A stretch of 64,000 nucleotides of DNA, taken from NCBI RefSeq assembly GCF_001544835.2, contig NZ_FCNX02000017.1:1-64000 (forward strand). Direction: 5' to 3'. Both the position numbers and the translations under genes were made by a program. This stretch comes from Caballeronia fortuita. Lineage in GTDB: Bacteria; Pseudomonadota; Gammaproteobacteria; Burkholderiales; Burkholderiaceae. Below are positions 7,608 through 16,445 of this stretch, one piece after another. Under the pieces are notes generated by a model. It saw only the letters and a list, made by a program, of their open reading frames with translations, searched no databases and was not told where the DNA came from. Every line of letters starts with the position of its first letter. Position 1 is the first letter of the stretch.

Positions 7608-9596
7608 ATGATCCAACGACCTCGCCGGTCTCTCCTTTTGTCATCGCGTGCGGCGCTTGCCGCAACAAGTCTCGCCGTATGCGCGATGTTTTGGGCGAAT
7701 CCCGGCGATGCGCTCGCCCAGGCGTCGGCCGCGACCGGGCAGACTTATGCGGTCAAGCCCGGCCAGTCGCTGAGCGATATAGCCGGTGAGCTCACCGGGT
7801 CGAAGGAACGCGACGTTCGCGCGAAAGCCGCACGCGCCCTGTTCGACGCCAATCCGAACGCCTTCGGCAACCACGACATCAATAAGCTCAAGCTAGGCGC
7901 GGTGCTCAACGTGCCTCCCGATCTGAGCGGTGCCGCGCCGGCAGCGGCTTCCACGCCGGAGCCGCAACAGAGCGCGCCTGCCGAAACACCCGCGCCTGCT
8001 GGTGCATCGGCATTGGCGGGGACATCGGCAGGCACATCGGAGAGTGCGGCGACGGCACCGGCTGCCGCGCCCGCATCGGCCGTCGAGCCGCAAGCGAGCG
8101 CGACGACAGCGCCGGAGCCGACGGCATCCGAGGCGGCATCCGTCACCGCCGCGCCAGCGAGCGTGCCCGCTGCGGCGCCAGCGGGCACGGCCAGCGGCAA
8201 AGGCGCGGGAGCGGCGACGATCGGACTGTCACCTTTTGTCATCGCCATTGTCATTGCGGTGGTCGGCGCGCTGCTGCTCAGAATGCGCCGCAAGAAGAAA
8301 CCGAACGCCGTAGCCAGCGACGGTATCGATCGGCAAGCTCGAACCTTTGCGAGCCTTGAAGAATCGCAGGCCGATGCCGCCGCGCGCAACGCAGCGCTAC
8401 GCAAGTCGGCGGCGGAAGCCGAGGACGAGACGTCCGCGCGCGGTCAGTCTGCCGTGGCGGCCCCTGCTGTGGCTAACGAGAAACCTGAAGTAGCACGGCC
8501 GCCGGTCGTTGCCGCGAGCGACGAATCGCCGCTGTCCGAGACATTTGCCCCGGTTGCGCCTGCTGCCCGGCATCCCGATTTCGTCCCACCGGCCGTCGAA
8601 GCCAACGCGCAAGACGAGCACGATCGGCACGCCCGCGAGATTGCGGCGCGAGAAGCGGCGCGTCTCGAGGCGGAGAAGTGGGAAGTCGAAGAGCGCGAAG
8701 CTGCTGCTCGTCAGGCTGCAGTTCGCGAGGCCGAAGAGCGTGAAATTCGCGCACGCGAGGCCGCCGCGCGCGAAGCGCTCACGCGTGAACTGGCCGAGCG
8801 CGAGGCCGAGTTGCGTCAGGAAACCGCGCACGAAGCGGAGGCGCGCGAGACCGCCGCACGCGAGATCATTGCGCGCGAGGCTGAATTGCGCGAGCTTCAG
8901 GCGCGCGCCGCCGAGGAGCAAGCCGCCGAGCAACGCGCCGCCGAACAGCGCGACATCGAGGAACAGGCGGCGCGCGAGGCCGAAGTTTCGGGTCTCGCGC
9001 CGGATGACGAACCAGTGCACACGCATCGATTCCCGATGCCGAAGTTTCCCCAGGACGCGATCAGCGCGCTCGGTTCGCTCGAAATGGAACTCCCGCCGCG
9101 CATGGACTTGACGATCAAGCCGCCCGCGACGTCCGAGCCGGTCAAGGTGACGCCGCCAGTGGAAGAGGCGCGCCACGCCGATCTCGGGGTGCCACCGAGC
9201 GACGTGCAGCCTATCGAACGCGTGCCGTTCGTTCCGCGGCCGGTGGCGCACGCCGAACCGGCGCCGCACTCGCAGGCGCCATCGGTGGCGTCCCAGATCG
9301 AAGCGGGTACCGCGGGCGCCGCATCGGTCGCGGGTCTCGGCGCGACGAAATTTGGGCCGCTCAGCCTCGACTTCGACGCCGGCGCAACCGCGAGCGCGAC
9401 CGAGCCGCTGCCTGCGCTGACAGCCGCCCAATTGGCGACGATCGCGCGCAATAAGCTCGAGTTGGCTGCGGAATACATCGAATTGGGCGATCTGTCTGGC
9501 GCGCGGACATTGCTGCAGGAAGTGATCGAATCTAACGATTCTGCGACGCGCCAGCAGGCCGCCACGCTGCTCTCGACGCTGGCTCCGCATTCCTGA
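7608..9596 (+). CDS. fimV: FimV/HubP-like polar landmark protein with LysM domain
   Basis: FimV-family inner-membrane proteins bind peptidoglycan and organise the cell pole for type IV pili and motility. This 662-aa protein has a signal segment (residues 5-35), a LysM-like stretch (about 45-100, YAVKPGQSLSDIAGEL), an Ala/Pro/Thr-rich linker, one transmembrane helix (about 209-226, FVIAIVIAVVGALLLRM), a long Glu/Arg/Ala coiled coil (about 340-465) and a C-terminal FimV domain (ARNKLELAAEYIELGD, from about 612). I prefer the ATG at 7608, 5 bases after GGAG, over an upstream GTG. Its stop overlaps the truA start by 1 base. Confidence 0.88.
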   Translation: MIQRPRRSLLLSSRAALAATSLAVCAMFWANPGDALAQASAATGQTYAVKPGQSLSDIAGELTGSKERDVRAKAARALFDANPNAFGNHDINKLKLGAVLNVPPDLSGAAPAAASTPEPQQSAPAETPAPAGASALAGTSAGTSESAATAPAAAPASAVEPQASATTAPEPTASEAASVTAAPASVPAAAPAGTASGKGAGAATIGLSPFVIAIVIAVVGALLLRMRRKKKPNAVASDGIDRQARTFASLEESQADAAARNAALRKSAAEAEDETSARGQSAVAAPAVANEKPEVARPPVVAASDESPLSETFAPVAPAARHPDFVPPAVEANAQDEHDRHAREIAAREAARLEAEKWEVEEREAAARQAAVREAEEREIRAREAAAREALTRELAEREAELRQETAHEAEARETAAREIIAREAELRELQARAAEEQAAEQRAAEQRDIEEQAAREAEVSGLAPDDEPVHTHRFPMPKFPQDAISALGSLEMELPPRMDLTIKPPATSEPVKVTPPVEEARHADLGVPPSDVQPIERVPFVPRPVAHAEPAPHSQAPSVASQIEAGTAGAASVAGLGATKFGPLSLDFDAGATASATEPLPALTAAQLATIARNKLELAAEYIELGDLSGARTLLQEVIESNDSATRQQAATLLSTLAPHS

Positions 9597-10399
9597 TGCG
9601 CATCGCCTTGGGTGTTCAGTACGACGGCGCGGCGTTCTGCGGCTGGCAATCCCAGCCGCACGGCAAGACGGTGCAAAACGAACTGGAGCGCGCGCTTGCG
9701 CAGTTCGCGCAGACGCCGCTGCCGACCGTCGTCGCCGGTCGCACGGATACGGGCGTGCACGGTCTCGGCCAGGTCGTGCATTTCGACACCGGCCTCGACC
9801 GCACGGAATTCTCGTGGGTGCGCGGCACGAACGCGTTCCTCCCCGATACCGTCGCTGTGCAATGGGCGAAGCCGATGCCCGACGACTTCCACGCGCGTTT
9901 CGCGGCCTTCGAGCGCACTTATTTTTACGTTCTGTACATCAATCCGGTGCGTTCACCCATGTTGGCGAAACGCGCGGGCTGGGTGCACACGCCGTTGAAC
10001 GTCGGCGCGATGCGCGAATCGATCACGTGTCTCCTCGGCGAACACGACTTTTCGTCGTTCCGCGCCGCCGATTGCCAGTCGAAAACGCCCGTGAAGCATC
10101 TTTATCAAATCGACGTGCGCGAGCAGGGCGATTTCATCCATTTCCGGTTTCGCGCCAATGCATTTCTGCATCACATGGTGCGCAATCTGATGGGATGTCT
10201 CGTTGCGATCGGACGTGGCCGCCATCCGGCTTCGTGGATGGCGGATGTCCTCGCCGCCCGCGACCGCCGCGCTGCCGCGCCGACTTTCATGCCCGACGGG
10301 CTCTATCTGGCAGAGGTCGGCTATCCTGAACACTTCGCGGTGCCGCCGCCGCGTATCGCCAGCATGCCCTGGAGCGCAATCTGGGCCGAGCCGAAATGA
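9596..10399 (+). CDS. truA: tRNA pseudouridine(38-40) synthase
   Basis: TruA converts uridines 38-40 of the tRNA anticodon arm to pseudouridine. The 267-aa length is normal. The catalytic aspartate is Asp51 in VVAGRTDTGVHG; other family blocks are YDGAAFCGWQSQ at the N-terminus, FHARFAAFERTYFYVLY in the middle and FRFRANAFLHHMVRNLMG near the end. It is translationally coupled to the fimV-like gene (TGATG) and overlaps trpF by 4 bases (ATGA). Confidence 0.98.
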   Translation: MRIALGVQYDGAAFCGWQSQPHGKTVQNELERALAQFAQTPLPTVVAGRTDTGVHGLGQVVHFDTGLDRTEFSWVRGTNAFLPDTVAVQWAKPMPDDFHARFAAFERTYFYVLYINPVRSPMLAKRAGWVHTPLNVGAMRESITCLLGEHDFSSFRAADCQSKTPVKHLYQIDVREQGDFIHFRFRANAFLHHMVRNLMGCLVAIGRGRHPASWMADVLAARDRRAAAPTFMPDGLYLAEVGYPEHFAVPPPRIASMPWSAIWAEPK

Positions 10400-11064
10400 A
10401 CGATCGAAACTTGCATCGCACCCGCATCAAACTGTGCGGACTTTCGCGCGTCGAGGACGTGCAACATGCCGTCGAACTGGGCGCCGACGCCGTTGGCTTC
10501 GTGTTCTACCCGCCGAGCCCGCGGTCGGTGAGCGTCGCGCAGGCGGTCGAACTGGCGCGCCAGGTGCCACCGCTCGTGTCGGCGGTCGGACTTTTCGTCA
10601 ATGCGACGCCTGAATGGATTCGGGAAGTCACGTCCAACGTGCCGCTGTCGCTCCTGCAGTTTCATGGCGACGAAACGCCCGAGCAGTGCGACGAACTCGC
10701 CGCAATTGCGGGTTTATCCTATTGGCGCGCATTGCGGATTGGGGCTGATGCGTCCACAAGCCATTTGATAGAATCGTCTCTCAAGTTCAAAGTCGCTGGC
10801 GGCCTCTTGCTCGACGCTCTCGTCGAGGGCTTTGGCGGCGGTGGAAAGGTATTCGATTGGTCACTTATCCCAACAGATCTCGGGCATCGGGCCGTTTTGA
10901 GTGGTGGGTTGAACGCGCAAAACGTCAGTGACGCCATTCGGCGTGTGCGCCCGTACGCGGTCGATGTCTCGAGCGGCATCGAAGTGCCGGGCGCCAAGGG
11001 CGTGAAGGATCCCGCCCGAATGGCGGCATTCGTGCGCGCGGTGCGCGAAGCGGATGCCGGATGA
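10396..11064 (+). CDS. trpF: Phosphoribosylanthranilate isomerase
   Basis: TrpF performs the Amadori rearrangement of phosphoribosylanthranilate in tryptophan synthesis. The TIM-barrel protein has 222 aa. The catalytic cysteine is in RIKLCGLSRVEDV near the N-terminus and the catalytic aspartate in GGLLLDAL; the phosphate loop is VLSGGLNAQNV and the last barrel strand is YAVDVSSGIEVPGAKGVKD. It overlaps truA by 4 bases and lies directly before trpB, as in many beta- and gammaproteobacteria. Confidence 0.98.
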   Translation: MNDRNLHRTRIKLCGLSRVEDVQHAVELGADAVGFVFYPPSPRSVSVAQAVELARQVPPLVSAVGLFVNATPEWIREVTSNVPLSLLQFHGDETPEQCDELAAIAGLSYWRALRIGADASTSHLIESSLKFKVAGGLLLDALVEGFGGGGKVFDWSLIPTDLGHRAVLSGGLNAQNVSDAIRRVRPYAVDVSSGIEVPGAKGVKDPARMAAFVRAVREADAG

Positions 11065-11111
11065 ATCGAACGTGGCCGCGCTGCCGGCCGCGTAACCGAG
11101 AGAGTGACGCA

Positions 11112-12305
11112 ATGTACAATTTGCCAGACGAAAGAGGCCATTTCGGCCAATATGGAGGCGTGTTCGTCTCCGAAACCCTCATCCACGCGCTCGACGAACT
11201 GCGCGTCGCCTATGACGCGGCGCGGCAGGACCCCGCATTTATCGCCGAGTACGAGTACGAACTCAAGCATTACGTCGGACGTCCGTCGCCCATTTATCAC
11301 GCAAGACGCTGGAGCGAAATGCTCGGCGGCGCACAGCTTTATCTGAAGCGCGAAGACCTGAATCACACCGGCGCGCACAAGGTCAACAACGTCATCGGTC
11401 AGGCACTGCTCGCCCGCAAGATGGGCAAGCCGCGCGTGATCGCGGAAACCGGCGCGGGCCAGCACGGCGTGGCGACGGCGACGATCGCGGCACGCTTCGG
11501 CATGGAATGCGTGGTGTACATGGGCTCGGAGGATGTGCGTCGCCAGGCGGCGAATGTCTATCGCATGAAACTGCTCGGCGCGACCGTCGTACCGGTGGAG
11601 TCCGGCTCGAAGACGCTGAAGGACGCGCTCAACGAAGCCATGCGTGACTGGGTGACGAACGTCGAAAACACGTTCTACATCATCGGCACGGTGGCGGGTC
11701 CGCATCCTTATCCGATGATGGTCCGCGACTTCCAGCGCGTTATCGGCGATGAATGCCGCGTGCAGATGCCCGAGATGACCGGACGCCAGCCGGATGCAGT
11801 GATCGCATGCGTTGGCGGCGGATCGAATGCGATGGGCATCTTTTATCCGTACATCGAGGATAAAGCGGTGAGACTGATTGGCGTCGAAGCCGCCGGCGAT
11901 GGCATCGATACGGGACGTCACGCCGCATCGCTGATGGGTGGCAGTCCGGGCGTGCTGCACGGCAATCGCACCTACCTGCTGCAGGACGAAAACGGCCAGA
12001 TCATCGAGACGCATTCGGTGTCGGCAGGTCTCGATTATCCGGGCGTCGGTCCAGAGCATGCGTGGCTGAAGGACGCGGGGCGCGCGGAATACGTGGGCAT
12101 CACCGACGATGAAGCGCTCAAGGCCTTCCATGATTGCTGCCGGATCGAGGGCATCATCCCGGCGCTCGAGTCGAGTCACGCGCTCGCGTATGGCGCGAAG
12201 CTCGCCAGGACGTTGCCGCGCGACAAGGTGTTGCTCGTCAATCTGTCGGGCCGGGGCGACAAGGACATGCATACGGTCGCGGAGCGATCGGGCATCCAGT
12301 TCTGA
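11112..12305 (+). CDS. trpB: Tryptophan synthase beta chain
   Basis: TrpB joins indole and serine to tryptophan using PLP. From ATG 11112 (MYNLPDERGHFGQYGG) the product is 397 aa, the usual length. Lys90 in HTGAHKVNN is the PLP Schiff-base lysine; the phosphate loop is CVGGGSNAMGIF and the catalytic glutamate is in ETGAGQHGVATAT. An in-frame ATG at 11061, overlapping the trpF stop, would add 17 non-conserved residues, so I chose the later start. The frame is open from trpF onward, so coupling is likely. Confidence 0.97.
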   Translation: MYNLPDERGHFGQYGGVFVSETLIHALDELRVAYDAARQDPAFIAEYEYELKHYVGRPSPIYHARRWSEMLGGAQLYLKREDLNHTGAHKVNNVIGQALLARKMGKPRVIAETGAGQHGVATATIAARFGMECVVYMGSEDVRRQAANVYRMKLLGATVVPVESGSKTLKDALNEAMRDWVTNVENTFYIIGTVAGPHPYPMMVRDFQRVIGDECRVQMPEMTGRQPDAVIACVGGGSNAMGIFYPYIEDKAVRLIGVEAAGDGIDTGRHAASLMGGSPGVLHGNRTYLLQDENGQIIETHSVSAGLDYPGVGPEHAWLKDAGRAEYVGITDDEALKAFHDCCRIEGIIPALESSHALAYGAKLARTLPRDKVLLVNLSGRGDKDMHTVAERSGIQF

Positions 12306-12314
12306 GCTTCCGAG

Positions 12315-13190
12315 ATGCGCACCGTCATCGACGAGCCGTTGTCCGCCGGCGCACTGCAGAGCGCCGGCAGCGACATTCGCAACCGTGATTTTCTGGCCGA
12401 TGCCGAGAACATTCCCGACGCGTCGATCGATCTGATCGTCGCGGACCCGCCCTATGGTCTGGGCAAGGACTACGGGAACGACTCGGACATGTTGTCCGGC
12501 GAGGCTTTTCTCGAATGGACGTATCGCTGGCTCGATCTGGCGATTCCGAAACTCAAGCCAAGCGGCTCGCTGTACATCTTCTGCACCTGGCAATATTCGC
12601 CCGAACTCTTCGTGTTCCTGAAGCGACAGCTCTTGATGATCAACGAGATCGTCTGGGACCGGCGCGTGCCGAGCATGGGCGGAACGACGCGGAAATTCAC
12701 GTCAGTGCACGACAACATCGGTTATTTCGCGGTATCGAAGGATTACTACTTCGATCTCGATCCGGTGCGCATTCCTTACGACGCAGAGACGAAAAAGGCG
12801 CGCTCGCGCAAGATCTTTGAAGGCAGCAAGTGGCTGGAGCTGGGCTACAACCCGAAAGATGTCTGGTCCGTTTCGCGTCTGCACAGGCAACACGCGGAAC
12901 GGGTCGATCATCCGACGCAAAAGCCGCTGGAAATCGTCGAACGCATGGTGCTTGCAAGCTGTCCGCCCGGCGGCCGCGTGCTCGATCCCTTCATGGGGAG
13001 CGGCACGACGGCGGTCGCGTGCGCGCGTCATGACCGGCAGTTCACAGGCTACGAGATCAACGCGGACTACTGCGCGATCGCGAAGAGCCGTGTCGCCAAT
13101 GCCCGCGCCGAAGCATCGAAGCCAGAAGCGTCCGTTCGCGTGCGCCGCAAGACGCTCGTCGCCTCCGACGCGGCTGCGCAAGCCGAATAG
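12315..13190 (+). CDS. Orphan beta-class DNA methyltransferase (adenine N6 type)
   Basis: The 291-aa protein has the catalytic motif DPPYG (residues 45-49, VADPPYGLGKDYG) before the SAM-binding motif DPFMGSGTTAVACA (about 220-233), the beta-class order used by N6-adenine or N4-cytosine enzymes. The DPPY form and the VDHPTQKPLEIVERM block fit N6-adenine. No restriction enzyme gene is nearby, so it looks regulatory. It starts 9 bases after trpB and lies before trpA, inside the trp cluster. A related enzyme at the same place in Burkholderia cenocepacia (BCAM0992) is reported to methylate GTWWAC; shared specificity is only inference. Confidence 0.93.
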   Translation: MRTVIDEPLSAGALQSAGSDIRNRDFLADAENIPDASIDLIVADPPYGLGKDYGNDSDMLSGEAFLEWTYRWLDLAIPKLKPSGSLYIFCTWQYSPELFVFLKRQLLMINEIVWDRRVPSMGGTTRKFTSVHDNIGYFAVSKDYYFDLDPVRIPYDAETKKARSRKIFEGSKWLELGYNPKDVWSVSRLHRQHAERVDHPTQKPLEIVERMVLASCPPGGRVLDPFMGSGTTAVACARHDRQFTGYEINADYCAIAKSRVANARAEASKPEASVRVRRKTLVASDAAAQAE

Positions 13191-13268
13191 CGCCATTTTC
13201 GTCGCTGATCGCGTCGGATAAGCGCAGTAGCGCGTCCGACGCCAACGAATACGACCACGAGAATTTCC

Positions 13269-14072
13269 ATGTCCCGTATCAAGAACACATTCGCGGCACT
13301 GGCCGCGCAGGGCAAGAAAGGGCTGATCCCGTTCATTACGGCGGGCGACCCCAATCCGGAGCAGACTGTCGAGTTCATGCACGCTTTGGCCAAAGGCGGC
13401 GCGGATGTCATCGAACTGGGCGTGCCGTTCTCCGATCCGATGGCCGATGGCCCCGTCATCCAGCGTTCCTCCGAACGCGCGCTTGCGCGTGGCGTGACGC
13501 TCAAGCGGGTACTCGCCGATGTCGCGCGCTTTCGCGAAACCGACGACAAAACGCCCGTCGTGCTGATGGGCTATGCGAATCCGATCGAGCGCATGGGCGC
13601 CGACGCCTTCGCGAAAGCCGCGCAAGAAGCGGGCGTCGATGGCGTGCTGGTGGTCGATTACCCGCCCGAGGAAGCCGAGAGCTTCGGCGCGTCGATGCGC
13701 GCGGCCGGCATCGATCCGATCTTCCTGCTCGCGCCGACATCGACGGACGAGCGCGTCGCGGCAGTGGGCAAGATCGCGAGCGGCTATGTCTATTACGTAT
13801 CGCTGAAAGGCGTGACCGGCGCCGCAAATCTGGACGTTTCCAGCATCGCGAGTAAAATCCCGGCCATCAAGTCGCGCGTGCCCCTGCCAGTCGGCGTCGG
13901 ATTCGGCATTCGCGATGCGCAAACCGCGCGCGCCGTCGCCGATGTCGCGGACGCCGTCGTCATCGGCAGCCGCCTCGTGCAACTACTCGAAGAGGCGAAG
14001 CCGGACACCGCGGCCGCGTCGCTGACGAGCTTCATCGCCGAAATTCGTCAGGCGCTCGACGCCGCACAGTAA
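13269..14072 (+). CDS. trpA: Tryptophan synthase alpha chain
   Basis: TrpA cleaves indole-glycerol phosphate to indole, which is passed to TrpB. The TIM-barrel protein has 267 aa. The catalytic glutamate and aspartate are in the block DVIELGVPFSDPMADGP (about residues 45-61). LMGYANPIERMG, the loop YYVSLKGVTGA and the phosphate site GVGFGIRDAQTA follow. It is separated from trpB by the methyltransferase gene, which is the unusual feature of this trp cluster. Confidence 0.98.
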   Translation: MSRIKNTFAALAAQGKKGLIPFITAGDPNPEQTVEFMHALAKGGADVIELGVPFSDPMADGPVIQRSSERALARGVTLKRVLADVARFRETDDKTPVVLMGYANPIERMGADAFAKAAQEAGVDGVLVVDYPPEEAESFGASMRAAGIDPIFLLAPTSTDERVAAVGKIASGYVYYVSLKGVTGAANLDVSSIASKIPAIKSRVPLPVGVGFGIRDAQTARAVADVADAVVIGSRLVQLLEEAKPDTAAASLTSFIAEIRQALDAAQ

Positions 14073-14077
14073 AATAC

Positions 14078-14120
14078 GCGCCGCCGCGCGCCGCCCGATC
14101 CGGGCGTGCGCCGCGCGGCG
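14078..14120 (+). promoter_or_regulatory. GC-rich inverted repeat between trpA and accD
   Basis: GCCCG-ATC-CGGGC forms the core (6 bp, 14092-14106), flanked by imperfectly paired CGCCGCGCG-type arms. There is no T run, so it is more likely an mRNA-stabilising or pausing hairpin than a terminator. The accD ribosome binding site AAGGA follows. Confidence 0.4.
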
Positions 14121-14142
14121 ACCGATCAGTCAAGGAAAAACG

Positions 14143-15015
14143 ATGAGCTGGCTCGACAAACTGCTGCCGCCGAAGATCAAACAAACCGATCCCAAAAGCC
14201 GAAAGGGCATTCCCGAGGGCCTTTGGGTGAAGTGTCCGTCGTGCGAGGCTGTGCTGTATCGCAATGACGTCGAGGCGAACCTGCACGTTTGCCCGAAGTG
14301 CAGCCATCACATGCGCATCGGCGCGCGCGAACGGCTCGATCGCCTGCTCGATCCGGAAGGCCGTTACGAAATCGGCCAGGAAGTCGTGCCGGTCGACGCG
14401 CTGAAGTTCAAGGACAGCCGCAAGTATCCGGATCGCATCAAGGAAGCGATGGAGGATACCGACGAGACCGACGCGATGGTCGTCATGGGCGGCGCGATCC
14501 ACACGATTCCCTGCGTGGTCGCATGCTTCGAATTCTCGTTCATGGGCGGCTCGATGGGCTCGGTCGTCGGCGAGCGCTTCGTGCGCGGTGCGCGCAACGC
14601 CATTGAGCAGAACGTGCCGTTCATCTGCTTCACGGCATCGGGCGGCGCGCGCATGCAGGAAAGCCTGCTTTCGCTCATGCAGATGGCCAAAACCACTGCG
14701 CTGCTGACCAAACTGGCTGACGCCAAGCTGCCGTTCATCTCCGTGCTGACCGATCCGACGATGGGCGGTGTGTCCGCATCGTTCGCGTTTCTCGGCGACG
14801 TCGTGATCGCCGAGCCGAAGGCGCTGATCGGCTTTGCCGGCCCGCGCGTGATCGAGCAGACCGTGCGTGAAAAGCTGCCGGAAGGTTTCCAGCGCGCCGA
14901 GTTCCTGTTGACGAAGGGCGCGGTCGACATGATCGTGGACCGTCGCAAGATGCGTGAAGAAATCGCCCAGTTGATGGCGCTCATGACGCGGCAACTCGCC
15001 GATTCCGTCGCCTGA
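14143..15015 (+). CDS. accD: Acetyl-CoA carboxylase, carboxyltransferase subunit beta
   Basis: AccD and AccA form the carboxyltransferase that moves carboxyl from biotin to acetyl-CoA, giving malonyl-CoA for fatty acids. The protein has 290 aa. An N-terminal zinc ribbon is clear (KCPSCEAVLY and HVCPKCSHHM, about residues 27-53). The crotonase-like domain follows, with FMGGSMGSVVGERF, the oxyanion segment FTASGGARMQE and TMGGVSASFAFLGD. Coupling to trp genes on one side and folC on the other is conserved in the family. Confidence 0.98.
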   Translation: MSWLDKLLPPKIKQTDPKSRKGIPEGLWVKCPSCEAVLYRNDVEANLHVCPKCSHHMRIGARERLDRLLDPEGRYEIGQEVVPVDALKFKDSRKYPDRIKEAMEDTDETDAMVVMGGAIHTIPCVVACFEFSFMGGSMGSVVGERFVRGARNAIEQNVPFICFTASGGARMQESLLSLMQMAKTTALLTKLADAKLPFISVLTDPTMGGVSASFAFLGDVVIAEPKALIGFAGPRVIEQTVREKLPEGFQRAEFLLTKGAVDMIVDRRKMREEIAQLMALMTRQLADSVA

Positions 15016-15028
15016 GCCGACTATACGT

Positions 15029-15079
15029 AGCGCCGCGCCGCGCGTGAACCCCGCGAGGTTCCGCGCGGCGCTTTTGTTT
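15029..15079 (+). terminator. Terminator-like hairpin between accD and folC
   Basis: A perfect 10-bp inverted repeat (AGCGCCGCGC at 15029-15038 with GCGCGGCGCT at 15063-15072) has an inner stem GAACC/GGTTC and is followed by TTTGTTT. It ends only 15 bases before the folC ATG, leaving no room for a promoter after it. It may act as a partial terminator or attenuator inside the operon. Confidence 0.7.
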
Positions 15080-15093
15080 CCGCGATCTCGAAA

Positions 15094-16404
15094 ATGAACA
15101 CTTTCCCCACTCTCGACGCCTGGCTCGCCCATCTGGAAGCGGCGCATCCGGTCGGCATCGACATGGGTCTGACGCGCATCGGCAAGGTCCGGGATGCGCT
15201 TGGACTGAGCTTCGAATGCCCGGTTATCACCGTCGGCGGCACGAACGGCAAGGGCTCGACGTGCGCGATCATCGAAACGATTCTGCTGCGCGCGGGCTAT
15301 CGCGTCGGCTGCCATACGTCGCCGCATCTGCTTTCGTTCAACGAGCGTGCGCGCATCGACGGCGCTGACGCCAGCGACGCCGAACTGCTCGAGCACTTCG
15401 CCGCCGTCGAAAAGGCGCGCGCGAGCCTCTCCGAACCGGTTTCGCTGACTTACTTCGAGTTCACGACGCTCGCGATCCTGCATCTGTTCGCGTCGCGCAA
15501 GCTCGATGCGGTGATTCTGGAAGTCGGGCTGGGCGGGCGTCTGGACGCGGTGAACATCGTCGATACGGATTGCGCGGTGATTACGAGCATCGACATCGAC
15601 CATACGGATTTTCTCGGCGATACGCGCGAGAAGATAGGCTTCGAGAAAGCGGGCATTTTCCGCACGGGCAAGCCGGCGGTATGCGGCGATCCTTCGCCGC
15701 CGCAGACGCTGATCGATCATGCGGAGAAGATCGGCGCGGATCTGTGGCTTGTCGGGCGCGACTTCCGTTATGAAGCGCAGCCGGGCAACGAGCGCCAGCA
15801 GTGGAGTTACATCGGCCGCGAGCTACGGCGCTCGGCGCTGGCGTATCCGGCGCTGCGCGGCGCGAATCAGCTCATCAACACGTCGGCGGCGCTGGCCGCG
15901 CTCGAATCGCTGCGCGATCGGCTGCCGGTATCGGCGCAGGATATCCGGCTCGGGCTTGCCAATGTCGAGTTGCCGGGACGCTTCCAGGTGCTGCCGGGCA
16001 AGCCGCAGATCATTCTCGACGTCGCCCACAATCCGCACGCGGCCGCCGTGTTGTCGCAAAATCTCGGCAACATGGGGTACTTTCCGTACACCTACGCGGT
16101 GTTCGGCGCGATGGCCGACAAGGACATCGAGGGCGTCGTCATGCAGTTGAAGGGCGAGATCGATCACTGGAACGTCACCGCGCTGCCGACGCCGCGCGCC
16201 GCATCCACGGAGCAACTCGAGAAGAGTTTGCGCGATGCCGGTGTCAACGACAGCGCCGACAGCAGCGTTTCCCGATTCGAAACACCCGCCGCAGCTTTTC
16301 AAGATGCGTTAAGCCGGGCCTCCGAAAATGATAGAATTTTGGTTTTCGGCAGTTTCTACACGGTAGCCGGCGTCATGGCCTACCGTCGAATGCAGCATAA
16401 CTAG
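15094..16404 (+). CDS. folC: Bifunctional folylpolyglutamate/dihydrofolate synthase
   Basis: FolC adds glutamate to dihydropteroate and to folates, an ATP-dependent cytoplasmic step. The protein has 436 aa. The P-loop is in ITVGGTNGKGST (about residues 45-56); other Mur-ligase-type blocks are GYRVGCHTSPHLLSFNER, LEVGLGGRLDAVN, TSIDIDHTDFLGDTREKIGFEKAGIF (the lysine here is carbamylated in the family) and LDVAHNPHAA. The C-terminal domain ends with DRILVFGSFYTVAGVM. It lies between accD and the dedD-like gene, as in Pseudomonas and Burkholderia. Confidence 0.98.
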   Translation: MNTFPTLDAWLAHLEAAHPVGIDMGLTRIGKVRDALGLSFECPVITVGGTNGKGSTCAIIETILLRAGYRVGCHTSPHLLSFNERARIDGADASDAELLEHFAAVEKARASLSEPVSLTYFEFTTLAILHLFASRKLDAVILEVGLGGRLDAVNIVDTDCAVITSIDIDHTDFLGDTREKIGFEKAGIFRTGKPAVCGDPSPPQTLIDHAEKIGADLWLVGRDFRYEAQPGNERQQWSYIGRELRRSALAYPALRGANQLINTSAALAALESLRDRLPVSAQDIRLGLANVELPGRFQVLPGKPQIILDVAHNPHAAAVLSQNLGNMGYFPYTYAVFGAMADKDIEGVVMQLKGEIDHWNVTALPTPRAASTEQLEKSLRDAGVNDSADSSVSRFETPAAAFQDALSRASENDRILVFGSFYTVAGVMAYRRMQHN

Positions 16405-16445
16405 CAGCATCATTCAGACGGACGGCCGTCGGCACCAAGCGATAC

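Noticed and set aside
8000..9000. Repetitive codons in the fimV-like gene as a possible CRISPR or tandem array
   Set aside because: The repeats are protein-level Ala/Glu/Arg units in frame, with varied DNA and no regular spacers.
14032..15720. Open frame of 562 codons on the minus strand opposite accD and folC
   Set aside because: Antisense to two conserved genes, with Arg-rich noise composition.
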